DNA of 64,000 bases from Streptomyces physcomitrii. Lineage in GTDB: Bacteria > Actinomycetota > Actinomycetes > Streptomycetales > Streptomycetaceae. The DNA is taken from assembly GCF_012273655.1 (NCBI RefSeq), contig NZ_JAAWWP010000011.1, positions 211,337-275,336 of the forward strand, in the 5' to 3' direction. Shown here one piece after another: positions 59,395-64,000 of this stretch (within the stretch, counting starts at the first letter, position 1; every line of letters starts with the position of its first letter). Made by a program: the position numbers and the translations under genes. Under the pieces are notes generated by a model. It worked only from the letters and a program-made list of their open reading frames with translations. It was not told the DNA's origin and made no database searches.

Positions 59395-61092
59395 TCAGCC
59401 CCCGGCCCGCAGCACCGCCGCCACCACGGGCCCGGCCGAGTCGCCGCCGTGGCCGCCCGCCTGGACCACGGCGGAGGCCGCCAAGTCGCCCTTGTACGCG
59501 GTGAACCAGCCGTTCGGCTCCTGCTGGCCGTCCACCTCCGCCGAACCGGTCTTCGCGCCCATGTCGCCGCCGACCGAGGCCATCGCCTGGGCCGCCGTAC
59601 CCGAGGTCGCGGTGTAACGCATCAGCTCCCGCAGGGACTTGACCGTGCCGCTCGCCATGGTGCGGGAGGCCTTGGCCAGGGCGCGGTTGTCGAGTTCGGG
59701 GGAGACCAGGTAGGGCTGGCGGAAGGTGCCGGTGCTCGCGGTGGCGGCGACCGAGGCCATGTTGAGCGGGTTCATGCGCACCGCGCCCTGGCCGATGAGG
59801 GAGGCGGCCATCTGCGCGTCGCTCTGCACCGGGACCGCGCCGTCGAAACTCGGCACCCCGATCGCCCAGTTGTCGCGGCCGAGCCCGAAGACCTCCTGGG
59901 CCTGCGCGGTCAGGTCGCCGTCGGACAGCTTCGGCGCCTGGCTGATGAAGGCGGTGTTGCAGGAGCGGGCGAAGCTGGCGAGGAAGGGGCCGTCCTTGAT
60001 CTCGAACTTGTCGTCGTTCTGGAACTTCCAGCCGCCGTAGGTGAAGTACTTGGGGCAGGGGTGCTTCCGGTTCACCTCCGCGAGCTTCTTCTCCAGGAGC
60101 ATCGAGGAGGTGATGACCTTCATCGTGGAGCCGGGCGCGAGGGAGCCCTGCAGGGCCGTGTTGAAGCCGGCGGGCTCGGAGTTGGCGACCGCGAGGATCT
60201 CCCCGGTGCTCGGCCTGAGCACCACCACCGAGGCCTTCTTGCGGCTCGCGACCTCCTTCTCGGCGGCGGCCTGGGAGGTCGCGCTCAGCGTCGTACGGAC
60301 CGTGCCCGGGGTGCCCTCGGAGAGGGTGAGGAGCGTGGTGTCGGGCTGGTCCTCCTTGCCGCCCTTCTTGCCCGCGGCCGCCGCGCCCTTCTTGTCCTTG
60401 CCGTCCTCCTCGCCGTGCACGGCACGCAGTTCGATGCCCGCCTGGCCGCCGGACTTCTCGCCGTACTTCTCGCGCAGCCCGTCGACCACATTGGCCAGCG
60501 AGGGGAACTTCTTCGTGTCCAGCTCCTTGCCGTCCCGGTCGACCGCCTTGACGGGCGGCGTGCCCGCCTCCCCGGTCAGCAACCGGTCGTGCTCGCCCCG
60601 CAGTTGGGGATGGAGCACCGAGGGCGCCCAGCCGACGAGCACCTTGCCGTCGGCGGGCCTGCGCACCACGCTCAGCTTCGACTCGTACGCCAGCGGCTTG
60701 CGCTTTCCCCCGTACGAGACCTCCGCCTTCACCGAGAAGGGGACCGTGCTGCCGCTCGCCCGGCCCGGGGTCAGCCGCACCTTGGCGATACGGCCCTCCT
60801 CGCGGTAGCCGGTGAGCGCGGCGCGGGCGGCCTTCGCGTCGTCGGTGCCCGCGGCGGCGGCGCCGGTGTCACCGCGCTGCCAGGCGTCCAGGAAGGCGCG
60901 GGCGGCGGTGCGTACGCCCTCGGGGGAGGGCGGCAGGTCGGTCAGCGGCGGCTTGCCGTCGGCGCTGGTGCCGCCGCCGTCCGCGAGGGCGTACCCGCCG
61001 AGGGCGCCCCCGGCCACGATCACGGCGAACACCGCGCCCCACAGCACCGGTCGCGTTCCCCGGCCCGTCCCGTCGCTTCGTCTCTGCCCCAC
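59395..61092 (-). CDS. Penicillin-binding protein, MecA-N-like domain plus transpeptidase
   Basis: A 565-aa cell-wall crosslinking enzyme. One TM anchor (PVLWGAVFAVIVAGGALGGY) is followed by an NTF2/MecA_N-like region (TAARAFLDAWQRGDTGAAAAGT), a dimer domain, and the transpeptidase: SVVVLRPSTGEILAVANSEP, LAPGSTMKVITSSMLL (S-x-x-K), FARSCNTAFIS (S-x-N) and MGAKTGSAEV (K-T-G). This is the class B layout of Streptomyces PBPs in sporulation and growth. GTG 61092 is taken, at the conserved QRRSD; earlier starts run into a low-complexity extension. Confidence 0.88.
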   Translation of the reverse strand: MGQRRSDGTGRGTRPVLWGAVFAVIVAGGALGGYALADGGGTSADGKPPLTDLPPSPEGVRTAARAFLDAWQRGDTGAAAAGTDDAKAARAALTGYREEGRIAKVRLTPGRASGSTVPFSVKAEVSYGGKRKPLAYESKLSVVRRPADGKVLVGWAPSVLHPQLRGEHDRLLTGEAGTPPVKAVDRDGKELDTKKFPSLANVVDGLREKYGEKSGGQAGIELRAVHGEEDGKDKKGAAAAGKKGGKEDQPDTTLLTLSEGTPGTVRTTLSATSQAAAEKEVASRKKASVVVLRPSTGEILAVANSEPAGFNTALQGSLAPGSTMKVITSSMLLEKKLAEVNRKHPCPKYFTYGGWKFQNDDKFEIKDGPFLASFARSCNTAFISQAPKLSDGDLTAQAQEVFGLGRDNWAIGVPSFDGAVPVQSDAQMAASLIGQGAVRMNPLNMASVAATASTGTFRQPYLVSPELDNRALAKASRTMASGTVKSLRELMRYTATSGTAAQAMASVGGDMGAKTGSAEVDGQQEPNGWFTAYKGDLAASAVVQAGGHGGDSAGPVVAAVLRAGG

Positions 61093-61432
61093 GTGTCCCT
61101 GCCCCTTGCCCTCATGGCCCGTACGCCCCCGGACACAGGCCAGGACGTGACGCGAGCTGTCAAAAAGGATGCCGCCGCCCCGGGCTGTCCGTCCGGGGGT
61201 GCGCGGCCCGGGCACTCGACTGTCCCGGCCGCCGCCGACCGGGCCCACGATAGGCCCGGTGACCGTGCGGGGTCAGCCGCCTGCCCGCAGTGTGAGCAAG
61301 CCGTTTCCGTCCTGGGACCTGAAGGGGCGCGGCGGCTCCGGCCGCCGCCTCGGTTCCTCCGTGTCTCAACTCCCGTGCGCCTCAGGGCCGTACGCCTCCT
61401 CGGCGCCGCAACGAGCCCGCGCCCAGGTGCCG
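61093..61432. other. Intergenic region between PBP and lipoprotein genes
   Basis: A 340-bp gap on the minus strand. TTGACA (61158-61163) is a perfect -35, but no matching -10 is clear downstream. Small open frames here lack coding bias; no gene is supported. Confidence 0.4.
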
Positions 61433-62134
61433 TTACTCGTGCGAGCTGATCACGCCGCCCGAACTGAGCACGATGTAGATGCCGTTGGCGACGACCCCGG
61501 TGTCCCGCTCGTTCGCGTCCAGCATGGCGACCTCGCCGTCGTGGCCGAGGATCTGCGCGCGGTAGCGGCCCTCACCGGCCTTCGTCACCTTGGCCTTCCA
61601 GTCGCCCGCGAGCTCGAAGGTGCCCGGGCCCTGGTGCTCGCCGCCCATCCAGGAGCGGACGTCGCCGCCCATCGTGAGCACCACGTACATGCCGTTGGCG
61701 TCCAGCCCGGCGTCGTGCTCGCCGGTCTCCAGGGTGGCGAGGAGGTCACCGTCGTTCACGATCTCGGCGCGGTGGCGCTGACCGCCGAGGGCGTAGATCT
61801 TGGCGGTGCTGCCGTCCACCAGCTTCTGGGTACGGGACGGGGTGCCCTTCGCGGCCGTGGCGGACGGCGCGGCGGTGCGGTCCTCGGCGGGCGTCCCGCT
61901 CTGCCCGCCGTCCGGGGTCCTGCCCGCACCGGAGCCGCCGGAGCCCTTGGAGGCACCCCCGTCGCCGGTGGACCGGGAGGCGGAGTCCTGCTTCGCGGGC
62001 GCGGCGCCCTCGTCCTCGCTGTCGCCCTGGCAGGCGGTCAGCGCGAGGGCCGCCGCGGCGGCGAGGGCCACCAGCCCCGCGGAACGGGCGGTGCGGGCGG
62101 AACGGGCGGTGCGGCGAGTACGGCGAGTGGTCAT
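61433..62134 (-). CDS. Putative lipoprotein with an internal duplication
   Basis: A 233-aa exported protein. An Arg-rich start, hydrophobic core and LALTAC lipobox indicate a lipid-anchored protein. A Ser/Gly/Ala-rich linker follows. The C-terminal ~110 residues hold two related units: AEIVNDGDLLATLETGEHDA and AQILGHDGEVAMLDANERDT, each followed by GLDANGMYVVLTMGG or GVVANGIYIVLSSGG. I do not recognise the family; the duplicated beta units may bind a ligand or polymer. The ATG at 62134 follows a GGGGGG run. Confidence 0.75.
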   Translation of the reverse strand: MTTRRTRRTARSARTARSAGLVALAAAAALALTACQGDSEDEGAAPAKQDSASRSTGDGGASKGSGGSGAGRTPDGGQSGTPAEDRTAAPSATAAKGTPSRTQKLVDGSTAKIYALGGQRHRAEIVNDGDLLATLETGEHDAGLDANGMYVVLTMGGDVRSWMGGEHQGPGTFELAGDWKAKVTKAGEGRYRAQILGHDGEVAMLDANERDTGVVANGIYIVLSSGGVISSHE

Positions 62135-62496
62135 GAGTGGAGCCCCCCAAGGGCGATCGGGATGCGTGGCGCCTCCGTCTGCTCCCGCAGGCCGGGCGCC
62201 GCAGCCGTGTGTCGCGGCTGTCTGTCGGTATCTGTCTGCCGCATCTGTCTGTCGCATCTGTGTGTTCGCTACATCCATGAAGAGGGCGTCCGGGAAGGAG
62301 TTGTTCACCGGGTTCTGTCCGCATTCGGTAACAAGGGGCGGTGCCCGGTGAGGGCGGTCCGGGCGACCGGAGGAATCGCGGTCCGGGCGGTCCGAGGCAT
62401 CGGGCGCCGCCCCCGCCGGAACGCGCGCCGCACCGCCGCCCTCCCCCGGCCGCCGCTACGGATGCCGTCCCCGGGGGCCGGTGCTACAGATGGAGG
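62135..62496. other. Divergent region with short TCTGTCTG repeats
   Basis: Between the lipoprotein and sensor genes. 62215-62265 carries imperfect tandem TCTGTCTG and GCATCTGTCTGTC units. No gene is seen. The GTG of the next gene has GGAGG directly against it. Confidence 0.45.
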
Positions 62497-64000
62497 GTGC
62501 GCAGACGCCGGCCCCGGACGCCGCGTGATCACGAGGCACTGCCCGCACGGCGGCGCGGTCGCTCGCGGGTACCGAGGGCGCGGACCCTCGCCGGTCAGGT
62601 CTTCCTGGTCGAGATGGTGATCGTGCTGCTGCTCGTCGCCGCCGGGGTGGCCGCCCTCGTGCTCCAGGCCCGGTCCACCACCACGGTCGACGCCCGCCGG
62701 GTCACCCGGGGCGTCGCCGAGTCCTTCGCGCACTCCCCGGGGCTGCTCGCCGCGCTGGACAGCCGCGACCCCTCGGCGGTGCTCCAGCCGCGTACCGAGG
62801 CGGTCCGCAAGGCGACCGGGGTGGACTCCGTGGTCATCCTCAGACCGGACTACCTCCAGCTGACCTCGCCGGACCCCGCGTACATCGGGCGGCCCTACAC
62901 CCCGCCCCCCGAGGTGGAGAACGACGTGGAGCCCAAGCTGCGGGCGGGCCGCACGGTCACCTTCAGCTTCGACGAGCCCGGCTACGACGCGATCGCCACC
63001 GCGGTCCCCGTCTTCGGCCCGAACCGCGAACCCAAGGGCGCCGTCGTCGCCACCATCGCGGTCGAGCGGGTGGACGCGGTGGTCAACTCCAACCTCCCGG
63101 TGCTGCTCGGCGGCGCCGCCGGAGCGGTCGCCCTGGCCGCCGCCGGGACCGCCCTCGCCTCCCGGCGGCTGCTGCGCCAGACCCGCGGCCTCGGCCCGGC
63201 CGACATGACCAGGCTGTACGAACACCACCACGCGGTGCTGCACGCCGTACGCGAGGGCGTCCTGATCATCGGCGGCGACGGGCGCCTGATCCTCGCCAAC
63301 GACGAGGCGCGGCGCCTGCTCGACCTGCCCCGCGACGCCGAGCGCCGCCGGGTGGACGAGCTGGGCCTCGACCCGGCGACCGTGCGCCTGCTGCTCTCGG
63401 ACGAGGAGACCGGCGAGATCACCGACGGGGTGCACGCCGCCGGGGACCGCCTGCTCGCGGTGAACAAGCGCCCCACCGCCCCGTACGGCGGCTTCCCCGG
63501 CAGCGTGGTCACCCTGCGGGACTCCACCGAGCTGTACGAGCTCACCGGCCGCGTCGAGGTCGCCGGGCAGCGGCGGCAGCTCCTCTACGAGGCCGGGGCG
63601 GGCATCGGCACCACCCTGGACACCACCCGCACCTGCGAGGAACTGGCGGCGGTGGCGGTGCCGCGGTTCGCCGACATCGTCGCGGTGGACCTCCTGGAGG
63701 AGGCGGCCCCCGCCGGGCAACCGGAGGGCACCGGCGCCCGGCGGCTGCGGCGCGCGGTCCTGCACGGGGCCCGGGAGGGGGAGGCACTGAGCCCGGTCGG
63801 GGCGCGGGTCCCGCTGGTCACGGCGGCTTCGCAGGGGGAGGACACGGGGGACACGGGGGAGTACGGGCCGGAGGGCGAGGCCGGGGAGGAGCGGCGGCAG
63901 GGCGGCGCGGAGAACGGGCGGGAGGGCCCCGCGGGGAACGGGCGGGCGCCCGCGGCCGGACCCGCTGCGGCCGGGTCCGGGGAGCCCGCGGCCGGACCCG
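62497..64000 (+). CDS. Sensor protein with PAS and GAF domains, SpoIIE-phosphatase type, 3' end beyond window
   Basis: The first 501 residues are visible. A basic N-terminus (MRRRRPRTPRDHEALPAR) precedes TM1 (LAGQVFLVEMVIVLLLVAAG then VAALVL), then an extracellular single-Cache-like sensor (PDYLQLTSPDPAYIGRPY), TM2 (VLLGGAAGAVALAAAGTALA), a PAS domain (HAVREGVLIIGGDGRLILAN then DEARRLLDLP), and the start of a GAF domain (GTTLDTTRTCEELAAVAVPR). Close Streptomyces relatives continue with a SpoIIE PP2C phosphatase and an anti-sigma-type ATPase, which would lie outside the window. The GTG at 62497 begins the conserved basic stretch. The last ~60 residues are Gly/Glu-rich. The final catalytic type is inferred. 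Confidence 0.8.
   Translation, partial: MRRRRPRTPRDHEALPARRRGRSRVPRARTLAGQVFLVEMVIVLLLVAAGVAALVLQARSTTTVDARRVTRGVAESFAHSPGLLAALDSRDPSAVLQPRTEAVRKATGVDSVVILRPDYLQLTSPDPAYIGRPYTPPPEVENDVEPKLRAGRTVTFSFDEPGYDAIATAVPVFGPNREPKGAVVATIAVERVDAVVNSNLPVLLGGAAGAVALAAAGTALASRRLLRQTRGLGPADMTRLYEHHHAVLHAVREGVLIIGGDGRLILANDEARRLLDLPRDAERRRVDELGLDPATVRLLLSDEETGEITDGVHAAGDRLLAVNKRPTAPYGGFPGSVVTLRDSTELYELTGRVEVAGQRRQLLYEAGAGIGTTLDTTRTCEELAAVAVPRFADIVAVDLLEEAAPAGQPEGTGARRLRRAVLHGAREGEALSPVGARVPLVTAASQGEDTGDTGEYGPEGEAGEERRQGGAENGREGPAGNGRAPAAGPAAAGSGEPAAGP

Overview
The window is high-GC actinobacterial DNA, almost certainly from a Streptomyces chromosome. Supporting signs are strong third-position G/C bias, frequent GTG/TTG starts, an SsgA-family sporulation protein, a tricorn-type protease homologue, and the galU-glp-moaC-mogA-GNAT-glpR block. 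I count about 45 protein genes and one tRNA. Two genes are broken by repeats; the first and last genes run off the window.

Layout: 1-7.7 kb holds a cut-off methylthioadenosine phosphorylase, an FmdB zinc-ribbon gene with a CIRCE-like operator, an MFS carrier, a K+/H+-type antiporter, a penicillin-acylase-family hydrolase and 5-formyl-THF cyclo-ligase. 7.8-13.8 kb is the galU / gephyrin-like Glp / molybdenum cofactor block, ending with the membrane receptor GlpR. Next come tRNA-Ala(CGC) and two secreted glycosidases (GH92, GH128). 18.8-33 kb is the most biosynthetic region: two divergent operons encode two fatty-acyl-AMP ligases, two carrier proteins, two acyl-CoA dehydrogenase-like proteins (one fused to a methyltransferase-like domain), a double-hotdog protein, a MoaD/ThiS-like protein, an exporter, an acyl-ACP desaturase, a phosphopantetheinyl transferase, a thioesterase and an enoyl-CoA hydratase-like protein. 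There is no PKS or NRPS in the cluster. I read it as an uncharacterised pathway that activates, unsaturates and releases fatty acids held on carrier proteins.

33.1-38 kb is a compact, unstable-looking locus. A STAND/NLR-type TPR protein starts with an amyloid-like (RHIM/BASS-like) motif, and a small protein 2 kb away ends with a similar motif. The NLR gene is frameshifted by a perfect 64-bp tandem duplication. The gene between them is split by about 18 copies of a 7-bp repeat, and losing one copy would restore its frame. This looks like a candidate NLR/effector conflict system with switchable genes.

38-64 kb is mostly ordinary chromosome: aldo/keto reductase, GNAT, exonuclease III, a MerR-controlled monooxygenase-hydrolase-SDR operon, the tricorn homologue, a TetR/MMPL pair with two palindromic operators, an SsgA-like protein, a Nur-box-controlled nickel-type ECF transporter, a beta-lactamase-fold hydrolase, a MerR/polysaccharide deacetylase pair, a penicillin-binding protein, a lipoprotein and a SpoIIE-like sensor phosphatase cut by the end. 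Several long perfect hairpins separate convergent genes.
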